DNA from: Pararhodobacter sp. CCB-MM2
GTDB lineage: Bacteria > Pseudomonadota > Alphaproteobacteria > Rhodobacterales > Rhodobacteraceae
Reading direction: 5' to 3'
Assembly: GCF_001691415.1 (NCBI RefSeq)
Contig: NZ_LRRR01000007.1
Span: 110,337 to 174,336, forward strand
DNA length: 64,000 nucleotides
A model generated the notes under the pieces. The model saw only the letters and a list, made by a program, of their open reading frames with translations. It did no database searches and was not told the origin of the DNA. The translations under genes were made by a program, and so were the position numbers. Below, piece by piece: positions 25,434 through 33,914 of the stretch (its first letter is position 1; every line of letters begins with the position of its first letter).

Positions 25434-26779
25434 CGGCGCTGGAACTCCGGGGAGAGGAACAGGATCGAGAAGGCTTCAAGCTCGTTGCGGGTGTCGCGGA
25501 TGCGGGTGCGGGTGATCCGGCTCATGCGCGGGCCGAGCACGGAATTGGCAAGGCGGATCGGCGTCTTCCCCGGCTCTTGCCGCTGCATCAGGGCCCAAGT
25601 GGTCATCTGGATCGCGTCGGCCCGCACGCGCATGCCGTTGGGCGAGAGCCAATGATCGGTCTCATCGGGATAGCCGTCAGGCGTCCACCAATGCCACGGG
25701 TAATGCCCCAAGGCCTTGAGGAATTCCTGCACCCGCCAGAGGTCGTCTTCCAACCACTCCTGACCCAAGGCCCGCGCCTGAGCGATCAACAGCTCCTGCG
25801 GGGTGCGGAACTTGGCCATCGGTAGGGTCCAGGCCTCTGGCAGCATGACCAGAGCGCGGGCGGTTTCCTTCAGGTCGCCTTCGCTGTCGAGGAAGGCACG
25901 GGCGACCGGATCGACCAGCTCGGGTGTCGGATCGTCGGTCAGGAAATGCGCCACCAGCTTGTAGGCGATGTGTTGCGCCGTTTGCGGCAAGGTCGCCAGA
26001 TGGTCCAACATGCGCGGCAATTGCCGGCTGTTGTTGGCCGGCCGATAGCCGAGGACGCGGTGGCGCCCCGGCTCGTGCCAGGTTTCGTGGAATTGGTACT
26101 GGCCACGCTTGCTTTCAGGCTCATAGCCGTTGTCGACCTCCCACCCGCGCACATAGGAGTGGCCGCTGAGGACCTTGGCCAGATTGCCCACGTCCTGTTC
26201 GGTGTAGCCGCCACCGACACCAACAGTGTGCAATTCCATCAATTCGCGTGCGAGGTTCTCATTCAGCCCGGCATGCCAATACTGGCCGGCGGGCGAGTTC
26301 GGACCGATGGAATCCGCGTTATCGAGATAGCAGATCATCGCCGGGTGGGTCACCGTCCGGCGCAGCATGGTGCTGAAACGCCCGGTCAGTCCAGCGCGGA
26401 TCACGTCGCGCTCATACTGCCCGACCATGGCGCGGATCTGGCCCTTCTTCTCGACGGACATGTTGAAGTGGTTGGACCAGAACATGACCAACCGCTCCAG
26501 AAACCCGATCGGGGTCCGCAGCTGCAGCGAGAGCTTCGCGGTCTGCTCGGCCAGAAACACCTCCTGCTGCTGGGGAAACAGCTGGGTGCCGATGGCGCCG
26601 GCTTCCTCATAGCTGGGCAGCGCGCGGACACGGATCCGCGCGCGCGCGGGGCGGTCAAGTTCCTCCAGCAGGGCGCCGCGCGCATCATCAGCGATGGCAC
26701 GCAAACCGGCACGCTTGGGACCGAGGCCGAAGCGCTGAAACGCAACGGCCGCCTGTAGCAGCTGTTCTTCACTGGGCAT
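25430..26779 (-). CDS. DUF1800 domain protein
   Basis: A 449-residue DUF1800 protein. Family landmarks include the N-terminal AAVAFQRFGLGPKR, ERLVMFWSNHFNMSVEK near 93-110, NENLARELMELHTVGVGGGYTEQDVGNLAKVLSGHS near 175-212 and the C-terminal PDGYPDETDHWLSPNGMRVRAD. No obvious signal peptide is seen. Function is unknown; it is the first gene of a two-gene unit with DUF1501. About 220 bp upstream, up to the stop of the XylR-like gene, no further gene was found. Confidence 0.9.
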   Translation of the reverse strand: MPSEEQLLQAAVAFQRFGLGPKRAGLRAIADDARGALLEELDRPARARIRVRALPSYEEAGAIGTQLFPQQQEVFLAEQTAKLSLQLRTPIGFLERLVMFWSNHFNMSVEKKGQIRAMVGQYERDVIRAGLTGRFSTMLRRTVTHPAMICYLDNADSIGPNSPAGQYWHAGLNENLARELMELHTVGVGGGYTEQDVGNLAKVLSGHSYVRGWEVDNGYEPESKRGQYQFHETWHEPGRHRVLGYRPANNSRQLPRMLDHLATLPQTAQHIAYKLVAHFLTDDPTPELVDPVARAFLDSEGDLKETARALVMLPEAWTLPMAKFRTPQELLIAQARALGQEWLEDDLWRVQEFLKALGHYPWHWWTPDGYPDETDHWLSPNGMRVRADAIQMTTWALMQRQEPGKTPIRLANSVLGPRMSRITRTRIRDTRNELEAFSILFLSPEFQRR

Positions 26780-27002
26780 GGTTGCTCGTCGGATTGCCTG
26801 GGCCCCACGGATCCGGACCCTTCCGGTCCTGCACCTGACTTCGGGGCACGTCCTGTGTTTCCGATCATAGCGAAATCACCGTTTTTCTCAACGATTGCTG
26901 ACGGATGCAGGGCCCCTATCTACCTAGGGTTTTAGTCAATTCAGGCTCAACCACTCAAACCTCTGACGCAGAACGAAAAAGCAACGTCAGCGGCGGATCC
27001 GA

Positions 27003-28598
27003 TCAACGCGTGCCATCGGACTTCTCCGATTGCGCCAGCCGATAGGCCATCTGCGGGCGCGTCAGACCCATCAGCCGCGCCGCGGCCGCAACATTGCCAT
27101 CGGCATGGTGCAGCGCCGCCCGCACGAGCCCTGCGTTCAACGCATCCAACGTCATCGCACCCGACACGAAGGCAGGCGCCAGCATGTCCCAAGGCGTGCC
27201 GTCAACGCCCGCGGGCGGCGGCGCCTCCATCTCGGCGGCCCTGCGAAGATCCTCGACGTCAATCATCCCGGGCGCCTCGGCCAGAAGAGCCGCGCGATGG
27301 ATGAGCGTGCGAAGCTGCGGAATATTACCGGGCAGCGCCAAGCCCGAGAGGAAGGTCTGCGTCGCGGCGGAGAGGGTAGGGCTGATCTGCCCCTCTGCCG
27401 TGGCCGTGCCGGGCAAAAGCGCCGCTGCGAGGGCGGGAATGTCCTCCGGGCGCGCGGACAGGGCGGGCATATGGATCGGCAGCACGCTCAAGGCATGGGC
27501 CAGTTCCGGCAGGAAGCCGGGGAGGGCGTGCAGCGCCATAGCCTCCACCCCGGACAATGCGATGATCTGCGGCGCGCGGGCCCGCTCGGTCGTCATCAGC
27601 TCCAGCAGCATCCATTGCCGATCCGGCGAAAGCGTCTCGATGGCCGAGATCGCCAGCACGGGCACGGTCGGACGCTGCGCCCCTGCCGGCAAGGCGAGGG
27701 CGGACAACCGTTCGCCCAGCTCCGGCGCCTGCGCGTGCAAGATGGCGAAACTGCCCTCCGCCATGCGCTGGCGCGACAGCCATCGCGCCGCCGCGCGCAG
27801 TCCGGCACCCGAAGGCCCGGTGATCAGCGCCGGCGTCCCGCTGCGGGCCAAGACCTGCAACCGGGGCATGACGGGCGCCACGATCAGCGCATCGAGGTCG
27901 CGCACCGGAGTCGGGCGTTGGGGTTGCGCGGGGCCGCGATGCGGCTCGACCGAGTTGCCAAGCACTTCTTCGAGGAACATGCGGACAAAGGGATCGTCCC
28001 GGCCCCAGCCATCGACGGTCTTGCCAACCACACGGCAGGATTTGTGGCCCATCGCCGAGCAGCTGGTCTCCTTGTAGATCACCAGCTTGCGGAAAAAGAC
28101 GCTGGCATAGCCCGCAGCATAGCCCGTCTGCAGCCAGCAAACCGGCCGCGTCGCCCGCCCGTGGCGGCGATGATAGGCGGCGGCCTCAACGGATTCATGC
28201 CAGAGGAAATCGCCCGAGAAGCGGTCGTTGTCGAAGTCGAAATCGTTGGACAATGTCTCGACTTTGACCGAGCCCGTGACCATGTGCAGCCGCGTGCCAG
28301 CGGTGAAGGCATCGCCCGGGTCCAGCGCGGGCCACGACTGGCGGATGAATTCGGCATCCTCCCGACCCGAGCGGAACCCAAGGCGCAGCATCAGCACCAT
28401 CGCCTCATGCTCGGAATAGCGGCGGACCAGTTGATCGCGCAGATCGCCACCGAAGCTGGCGCGGGTCAGCAGCATGCGCTCGCCATTGAGGGTGATCGAC
28501 CCCTTGGCCGGGTTGAATTCCAGCCGGTCGAGCAGGTCGCGCAGGGTCGGGCGACCGCCGCGGGTGAGAAGGTCGTTCTGGGCGCTATCCGTCTTCAT
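27003..28598 (-). CDS. XylR/DmpR-like regulator with degenerate AAA+ domain
   Basis: A 531-residue regulator built as XylR_N sensor (about 20-120), V4R domain with Cys154, Cys180 and Cys188 (likely Zn ligands), a shortened AAA+ domain (about 235-440) and a Fis-type HTH at the C-terminus (GNVAAAARLMGLTRPQMAYRL, 501-521). Unlike normal sigma-54 activators, the Walker A region reads TGPSGAGLRAAA with no GK[ST], no GAFTGA loop is found, and no Walker B DE is seen. It therefore probably does not use ATP to drive sigma-54 polymerase. The start at 28598 matches XylR-family N-termini. It is divergent from the cupin/SDR/ABC operon it likely controls, probably sensing an aromatic compound through XylR_N (family knowledge plus inference). 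Confidence 0.85.
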   Translation of the reverse strand: MKTDSAQNDLLTRGGRPTLRDLLDRLEFNPAKGSITLNGERMLLTRASFGGDLRDQLVRRYSEHEAMVLMLRLGFRSGREDAEFIRQSWPALDPGDAFTAGTRLHMVTGSVKVETLSNDFDFDNDRFSGDFLWHESVEAAAYHRRHGRATRPVCWLQTGYAAGYASVFFRKLVIYKETSCSAMGHKSCRVVGKTVDGWGRDDPFVRMFLEEVLGNSVEPHRGPAQPQRPTPVRDLDALIVAPVMPRLQVLARSGTPALITGPSGAGLRAAARWLSRQRMAEGSFAILHAQAPELGERLSALALPAGAQRPTVPVLAISAIETLSPDRQWMLLELMTTERARAPQIIALSGVEAMALHALPGFLPELAHALSVLPIHMPALSARPEDIPALAAALLPGTATAEGQISPTLSAATQTFLSGLALPGNIPQLRTLIHRAALLAEAPGMIDVEDLRRAAEMEAPPPAGVDGTPWDMLAPAFVSGAMTLDALNAGLVRAALHHADGNVAAAARLMGLTRPQMAYRLAQSEKSDGTR

Positions 28599-28608
28599 GG
28601 GCGCCACA

Positions 28609-28747
28609 TCATCATATCGTAATGCCCCTGTCACCAAATGATGAAGCCGCAACGCAGCGATACTTGCCGTTGCGGAAGGTCCGCCAAGGGGCCCGCCTCG
28701 AAATTTCGCCCCTTGAGCCCCCGGTTTCCTTAGCAACTTGCCGCAAC
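28609..28747. promoter_or_regulatory. Repeat-rich regulatory region upstream of the cupin/SDR/ABC operon
   Basis: The 252-bp gap between the XylR-like gene and the cupin gene holds several inverted repeats: TCATCAT (28609-28615) with ATGATGA (28638-28644); CCGCAACG (28647-28654) with CGTTGCGG (28668-28675); and GCAACTTGC (28733-28741) followed by another CCGCAAC (28741-28747). They are candidate upstream activator sites for the divergent regulator. No clear -24/-12 sigma-54 promoter was seen. Confidence 0.4.
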
Positions 28748-28850
28748 CGGGCGCTTTTCCGCAGCGCAGAGAGGTTTTTTCCGTTTGACGGATTTCGCAG
28801 CCGGCCTGTCCGATGAAGGCATCAAATCGGCAAGGTCAGAGGAGGACCAG

Positions 28851-29366
28851 ATGCCCAAGCCCGAATTCATCACCGCCCTGCCACCAGAGCCGCATGAGGC
28901 GATGATCAACCGCTTCGGCAAGGAGGGGGCCTTCATCCCCGGCGACGACGCCAACAACCCCTGGGTGCCGTTCGGCGATCAGGCAGCGATCAAGCATCTG
29001 GCCTTCGACGTGCGCTCGAACACGGCGGCCAACATCCTGTGGGTGAAGGGCGGCGGGCGGATCGGCACGCACAAGCATCGCGGCGTCGTCTCGGCAGTGA
29101 CCCTGGAGGGCTCGTGGGGCTACTACGAATACGATTGGGTCGCCCGTCCCGGCGATTTCGTCTACGAGCTGCCGGGCACCGCGCACACGCTCTATTCGGA
29201 CGATCCCAACGGCATGAAGGCGCTGTTCTGGCTCAACGGCGCGATCGAATTCTTCGACGACAACGGCAAGTACGACTTCACCGCCGACGTCTTCTGGTTC
29301 ATCGATCATTACGTCAGCTACTGCGAGGCCAATGGCATCGCCGTCAACAAGGACATGTTCATCTGA
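28851..29366 (+). CDS. Cupin, 2,4'-dihydroxyacetophenone dioxygenase-like
   Basis: A 171-residue single-domain cupin. The metal-site motif is GGRIGTHKHRGVVSAVTLEGSW (residues about 66-87, with the two His and Glu pattern); the second motif holds His in LPGTAHTLYSDD. The overall layout and the YYEYDWVARPGDFVYE stretch match the 2,4'-dihydroxyacetophenone dioxygenase family, which cleaves an aryl hydroxymethyl ketone to a benzoate and formate. The ATG at 28851 follows GAGGAGG. As first gene of an operon under a XylR-like regulator, an aromatic-ketone substrate is plausible but not shown. Confidence 0.8.
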   Translation: MPKPEFITALPPEPHEAMINRFGKEGAFIPGDDANNPWVPFGDQAAIKHLAFDVRSNTAANILWVKGGGRIGTHKHRGVVSAVTLEGSWGYYEYDWVARPGDFVYELPGTAHTLYSDDPNGMKALFWLNGAIEFFDDNGKYDFTADVFWFIDHYVSYCEANGIAVNKDMFI

Positions 29367-29401
29367 GCCCGGCTCGGATGGATGCGGGGAGGAGAACGCG
29401 C

Positions 29402-30220
29402 ATGTCCCTTGAGACGATGTTCGATGTGGCAGGCAAGTCGGTGATCGTGACCGGCGGGGCCTCGGGCATTGGACGGGCCTATGCCGAGATCATGGTCGAG
29501 ATGGGCGCACATGTCTGCGTGCTGGATCTCAATGCGGAGGGGCTGGGACGCACCGTGGCCGAGATCGCCGCGATGGGCTGGCCCGGCACAGTCTGGGGGC
29601 ATCCGCTCGATGTCAGCGACCGGCCAGCGCTTGCCGCTGCCTTCGACGCGGTGGCCGAAAGGCACGGGCGCATCGACGTGGTCTTCGCCAATGCCGGCGT
29701 CGATGCCGGTCCGGGCTTCCTGACGCCCGAAGGCGAGCGCGATCCCCACGGCCAGATCGACGCGATGCCCGAGGATCATTGGGACCGGGTGATCGACGTC
29801 AATCTGAACGCTGTCTTCTCGACCATCCGCCATGCGGCGCGGCACATGAAGCAGACGGGGGGCGGGCGGATCATCGTCACCTCCTCGGTCGCGGCACGGG
29901 TGAACGAGAGTTTCGTCGGCACGCCCTACATGCCCGCCAAGGCCGGCGTGGACCATCTGGTCCGCAACGCGGCGATGGAACTTGGCGCCTTCGGGATTCT
30001 GGTCAACTGCATCTCCCCCGGGCCCTTCGTCACCAATATCGGCGGCGGGCGGCTGAAGAACCCCGCCGACCGCGCCGCGTTCGAGGCGCAGTCGCTGCTG
30101 GGCCGCATCGCCGATCCCGACGAGATCAAGGGATTGGCGCTCTATCTCGCCTCACCCGCTTCGGGCTACGTGACCGGGGCGCAGATGACGATCGACGGCG
30201 GGTCCTCCCTCAGGGGGTGA
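29402..30220 (+). CDS. Short-chain dehydrogenase/reductase
   Basis: A 272-residue classical SDR: cofactor motif TGGASGIGRAY (residues about 18-28), NAGVD near 98, catalytic Ser in VTSSVAA near 160 and the active-site pair in PYMPAKAG (YxxxK) near 177-181. An Asp after the second strand (VLDLN) suggests NAD(H) preference. The ATG at 29402 is preceded by GGGGAGGAGAACGCGC. It lies 35 bp after the cupin gene and before the ABC importer, so it probably oxidises an alcohol intermediate of the same pathway. Confidence 0.9.
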   Translation: MSLETMFDVAGKSVIVTGGASGIGRAYAEIMVEMGAHVCVLDLNAEGLGRTVAEIAAMGWPGTVWGHPLDVSDRPALAAAFDAVAERHGRIDVVFANAGVDAGPGFLTPEGERDPHGQIDAMPEDHWDRVIDVNLNAVFSTIRHAARHMKQTGGGRIIVTSSVAARVNESFVGTPYMPAKAGVDHLVRNAAMELGAFGILVNCISPGPFVTNIGGGRLKNPADRAAFEAQSLLGRIADPDEIKGLALYLASPASGYVTGAQMTIDGGSSLRG

Positions 30221-30295
30221 TCCGCGACCACCGCACGGGGCGGAGAGGACCCGTGCATTGCCAAGGCAATTGCTTTTTCCCAGGGAGGAAATGGA

Positions 30296-31585
30296 ATGAG
30301 CAAGCAGAAGATCTGGACGCCCTCGCGGCGCACCATTTTGCAGGGCATGGGGGCCAGCGTGGCCGCCCTGTCCGCCCCCTCGATCGTCCGTGCGCAAAGC
30401 GCCGGCACGGTGAAGGTGGGTTTCATCACGCCAGCCACCGGCCCGCTCGCGCTGTTCGGCGAGACCGACGGCTTCACCGTCGATCAGATCCGCGACGCGC
30501 TCGGCGGTCGGATCGAAACGGCCGCCGGCACCTATGATCTGGAGATCCTGGTGCGCGATGGCCAATCGGACCCGAACCGGGCAGCCGAAGTCGCCGCGGA
30601 TCTGATCCTGAACGACGAGGTGCACATGCTGCTGCCCGCGTCGACCACCGACATCATCAATCCCGCCGCCGATCAGGCCGAGCTGTTCGGCGTGCCCTGT
30701 CTGTCGACGGCGGCCCCTTGGCAGGCGATCGTCTTCCCGCGCGGCGGGGCGGAACAGCCGTTCCAGTGGACCTACCACTTCTTCTGGGGTCTCGACGAGG
30801 CGCTGAACACCTTCGTGGGCCTGTGGAACAGCCTCGAGACCAACCGCAACGTCGGCATGCTGTTCCCGCAGAACGCCGATGGCGAGACCTGGGGCAATAC
30901 CGATTACGGCCTGCCCTCGCCGACGCAAGCGGCCGGTTTCCAGACCAACATGCCGGGCTTCTTCCAGCCGCGCACCAACGATTTCTCGTCGATCATCTCG
31001 TCGTTCAAATCGTTCAACGCGGATATCGTCGGCGGTATCACTTATGTGGACGACCTGACCACCTTCGTGAACCAATGCGCGCAGCAGGGCTTCCACCCCA
31101 AGGCGATCACCGTCGCCGCCGCGCTGCTGTTCCCCTCGGGGATCGAGGCGCTGGGGGATCTGGGCGTCGGCATGTCGTCCGAGGTCTGGTGGACGCCCGC
31201 CTTCCCGTTCCAATCGTCGATCACCGGCCAGAACAGCCGCGCCGTCGCCGACGCATGGGAGGCCGAAACCGGTCGCCAGTGGACGCAGCCTCTGGGCTAC
31301 AGCCATGCGATCTGGGAAGTGGCGATCGACGCGCTGAAACGCTCGACCAACCCGCTGGACCGCGAAGCCAACCGCGACGCCCTGCGCGCCACCTCGATGC
31401 AGACGCTGATCGGGCCGGTGGATTTCGGCACCGGGCCGCATCCCAACGTCTCCACCACGCCGATCTTCGGCGGCCAGTGGGTGCGCGGAGAACGCTGGCC
31501 GTTCGAGCTGAAGATCGTGGACAACACCGTCAATCCCCTGTTCGAACCGGAACAGGCGATGGTGCCGCTGCCCTGGTCGGTCTGA
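30296..31585 (+). CDS. ABC transporter periplasmic binding protein (LivK/urea-type, Tat leader)
   Basis: A 429-residue type I periplasmic binding protein of the branched-chain amino acid/amide family. It starts after GGGAGGAAATGG and carries a Tat-like leader (SRRTILQGMGASVAAL). The mature protein begins VKVGFITPATGPLALFGETDGF, the typical first strand and ligand loop. Related HAAT-type importers in Rhodobacterales carry aromatic acids, amides and urea as well as amino acids. It heads a five-gene importer with two ATPases and two permeases in the order K-G-F-H-M. Confidence 0.92.
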   Translation: MSKQKIWTPSRRTILQGMGASVAALSAPSIVRAQSAGTVKVGFITPATGPLALFGETDGFTVDQIRDALGGRIETAAGTYDLEILVRDGQSDPNRAAEVAADLILNDEVHMLLPASTTDIINPAADQAELFGVPCLSTAAPWQAIVFPRGGAEQPFQWTYHFFWGLDEALNTFVGLWNSLETNRNVGMLFPQNADGETWGNTDYGLPSPTQAAGFQTNMPGFFQPRTNDFSSIISSFKSFNADIVGGITYVDDLTTFVNQCAQQGFHPKAITVAAALLFPSGIEALGDLGVGMSSEVWWTPAFPFQSSITGQNSRAVADAWEAETGRQWTQPLGYSHAIWEVAIDALKRSTNPLDREANRDALRATSMQTLIGPVDFGTGPHPNVSTTPIFGGQWVRGERWPFELKIVDNTVNPLFEPEQAMVPLPWSV

Positions 31586-31597
31586 GGTCATAAGACG

Positions 31598-32335
31598 ATG
31601 GAAAGAAACGGAGACAGCGCGCCGCTTTTGGTGGCGCGCGGGCTGGGCAAGTCCTTCGGGGCGGTCCGGGTTCTGCACGATCTCGATTTCGAGGTCCGGC
31701 AGGGCGAGGTTCTGGGCATCCTGGGCCCCAATGGGGCAGGCAAGACCACGCTGTTCAACCTCGTCAGCGGCGATATCCGCGACCATGCGGGAGAGATCCG
31801 TTTCCGGGGTCGGCCTTTGGCCGGCCCCCCGTTCCGCCGCGCGCGGGCCGGCATCGGGCGTACCTATCAGATCCCGCGTCCCTATGCGGGCATGACCACG
31901 TTTGAAAACCTGCTCGTCGCCGCGACCTTCGGCGGCGGCATGACCGAGGCGCAGGCCTATGCCCATTGCGCGCAGATCCTCGAGGAGTGCGAATTGGCCC
32001 CCCGCGCCAATACCGAGGCCGGCTCGCTGACGCTTCTGGACCGCAAGCGGCTGGAACTGGCGCGGGCGCTGGCCTCGAAACCGGATCTGCTGCTGCTCGA
32101 TGAGATCGCCGGGGGCCTGACGGATGACGAGGGCAAGGCGCTGGTCGCCCTGATCCGCCGCATCCGTGATGGCGGCACCACGATCGTCTGGATCGAACAC
32201 GTCCTGCACGCCCTTTTCGCCGTGGCCGACAGGCTGATGGTCTTGAACTTCGGCGAGAAGATCGCCGAGGGCCTGCCCGCCGCCGTGATCGAGGACCCGG
32301 ACGTCAAGCGCGTCTATATGGGAGTCGAGGCATGA
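31598..32335 (+). CDS. livG: ABC transporter ATP-binding protein (LivG-type)
   Basis: A 245-residue ATPase. Walker A is GPNGAGKTT near residues 45-53, the LivG-specific GIGRTYQIPRPYAGMTTFENLL follows, and the Walker B region is LLLLDEIAGGLTDDE near 165. The signature motif is unusual: where LSGGQ is expected the sequence reads AGSLTLLDRKRLELARAL, as in many LivG proteins with degenerate signature. It overlaps the next gene by 4 bp. Confidence 0.93.
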   Translation: MERNGDSAPLLVARGLGKSFGAVRVLHDLDFEVRQGEVLGILGPNGAGKTTLFNLVSGDIRDHAGEIRFRGRPLAGPPFRRARAGIGRTYQIPRPYAGMTTFENLLVAATFGGGMTEAQAYAHCAQILEECELAPRANTEAGSLTLLDRKRLELARALASKPDLLLLDEIAGGLTDDEGKALVALIRRIRDGGTTIVWIEHVLHALFAVADRLMVLNFGEKIAEGLPAAVIEDPDVKRVYMGVEA

Positions 32336-33057
32336 CGCCCCTTCTGTCCACCCACGGGTTGATCGCCGGCTATGGCGATATGCGCGCCCTGCACGGGATC
32401 GACCTCAGTGTGAATGCCGGCGAGACGGTTGCGCTGATCGGCGCGAACGGCGCGGGCAAGTCCACCCTTCTGCGCGCGATCATGGGCCTTCTGCCCGTCG
32501 CGCCCGAGATGATCCGGCTCGACGGCCAGCCGGTCGGCGGCCGCGCCCCGCATCGCATGGTGCGCGAGGGGCTGGCCATCGTGCCCGAAGGACGTCGCCT
32601 GTTCACCGGCATGAGCGTCGAGGAGAACCTACGCGTCGCCAGCGAACACGCGGCCAAACCCGTGGCCGAGCCCTGGACGCTGGAGCGCGTCTATACGCTC
32701 TTCCCGATCCTGAAGGAGAAATCCCGCACGCCCGTCGAGAACCTGTCCGGCGGACAGCAGCAGATGGTCTCCATCGGGCGAGGATTGCTGGCCCAGCCGC
32801 GCATCCTTCTGTGCGATGAGATCAGTCTGGGCCTCGCGCCCAAGGTGGTGCGCGAGATTTACGCGGCCCTGCCGGAAATCACCGCGAATGGCACCGCGCT
32901 GGTCTTGGTCGAACAGGATGTCGGCCTCGCGCAGCGCGCCTCGCATCGTCTGTACTGTCTGCTGGAAGGGCGCGTGACCCTGCACGGCAGTTCGGCCGAG
33001 ATCAGCCGTGACGCGATCTCGACCGCCTATTTCGGAGCCAGCCATGCACTGGATTGA
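32332..33057 (+). CDS. livF: ABC transporter ATP-binding protein (LivF-type)
   Basis: A 241-residue ATPase with Walker A GANGAGKST, the LivF pattern VREGLAIVPEGRRLFTGMSVEENL near 80-105, signature LSGGQQQMVSIGRGLLAQP and Walker B ILLCDEISLGLAP. It pairs with the LivG-type subunit as a heterodimer. The ATG overlaps the previous stop by 4 bp, and its end overlaps the permease start by 14 bp, so expression is tightly coupled. Confidence 0.93.
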   Translation: MTPLLSTHGLIAGYGDMRALHGIDLSVNAGETVALIGANGAGKSTLLRAIMGLLPVAPEMIRLDGQPVGGRAPHRMVREGLAIVPEGRRLFTGMSVEENLRVASEHAAKPVAEPWTLERVYTLFPILKEKSRTPVENLSGGQQQMVSIGRGLLAQPRILLCDEISLGLAPKVVREIYAALPEITANGTALVLVEQDVGLAQRASHRLYCLLEGRVTLHGSSAEISRDAISTAYFGASHALD

Positions 33058-33904
33058 CGGCATCGTCCAAGGCGTCCTTCTGGGCGGCCTTTACGCGCAA
33101 TACGCGCTCGGCATGGCGCTGATGTTCGGCGTGATGAAGATCGTCAACGTCACGCATGGCGATCTGGTCGTGCTGCTGGCGCTGATCGGCATTTCGCTGG
33201 CCAATGTCGCGGGGCTGGGCCCCTGGGCCGTGCTGGCGACGCTGGTGCCGATCGGCGCGGCGCTTGGCTGGCTGCTGCAGCGCGCGCTCTTGAACCGGGT
33301 GGTGGGGGATGACCCGCTGCCCTCGCTCATCGCCACTTTCGGGCTGTCCATCGCCCTGCAGAACGCCATGTTGGTGATCTGGTCAGCGGATACGCGCTCG
33401 CTCTCGGGCGGGGGGATCCAGCAGGCCTCGATCGCGCTGGGGCCGATCTTCGTGGGCGTGCTGCCGCTGATCGTGCTGATCTGCGCGACCGTTTTGACCG
33501 GGGGGCTGGACGCCGTGATGCGATACACCCGCTTCGGCCGGTCCCTGCGCGCGGCCTCCGCGGATGTCGAGGCCGCGGCGATGGTCGGCGTCAACCCGCG
33601 CAACGTCTATGCCGCCGCGACCGCGATTGCCGTCGGCATCCTCGGCTTTGCGGCGACTTTTCAGGCCATGCGGTCCACCGTGGCGCCGGCCGATGGCCCG
33701 TTCCAGCTGATCTATGCCTTCGAGGCGGTCATCATCGGCGGTTTGGGCTCGATCTGGGGCGCCTTCGCCGGGGCGATGATCCTCGGGATCAGTCAGGCGA
33801 TCGGGTTCCGCATCTCTCCGGGTTTCGGCATCCTTGCCGGGCACCTCGTGTTTCTGGCCGTGCTGGCGATCCGCCCGCAAGGCATCTTCCAGCGCAAAGC
33901 CTGA
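33044..33904 (+). CDS. livH: ABC transporter permease (LivH-type)
   Basis: A 286-residue inner-membrane permease with about eight hydrophobic segments. It shows LivH landmarks GVLLGGLYAQYALGMALMFGVMKIVNVTHGDLVVL near the N-terminus, RASADVEAAAMVGVNPRNVYAAATAIAVGILGFAA near 170-210 and EAVIIGGLGSIWGAFAGAMILG near 230. The ATG at 33044 lies inside the end of the ATPase gene and gives the expected family start (MHWIDGIVQG). Confidence 0.92.
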   Translation: MHWIDGIVQGVLLGGLYAQYALGMALMFGVMKIVNVTHGDLVVLLALIGISLANVAGLGPWAVLATLVPIGAALGWLLQRALLNRVVGDDPLPSLIATFGLSIALQNAMLVIWSADTRSLSGGGIQQASIALGPIFVGVLPLIVLICATVLTGGLDAVMRYTRFGRSLRAASADVEAAAMVGVNPRNVYAAATAIAVGILGFAATFQAMRSTVAPADGPFQLIYAFEAVIIGGLGSIWGAFAGAMILGISQAIGFRISPGFGILAGHLVFLAVLAIRPQGIFQRKA

Positions 33905-33914
33905 GGGGGCCGTC

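Noticed and set aside
28599..28850. Search for a sigma-54 (-24/-12) promoter before the cupin operon
   Set aside because: No convincing TGGCAC-N5-TTGC match was found, consistent with the regulator lacking the GAFTGA loop.
30152..32209. Long minus-strand open frame opposite the ABC binding protein and LivG genes
   Set aside because: Antisense to clearly recognisable transporter genes; no domain pattern in its translation.
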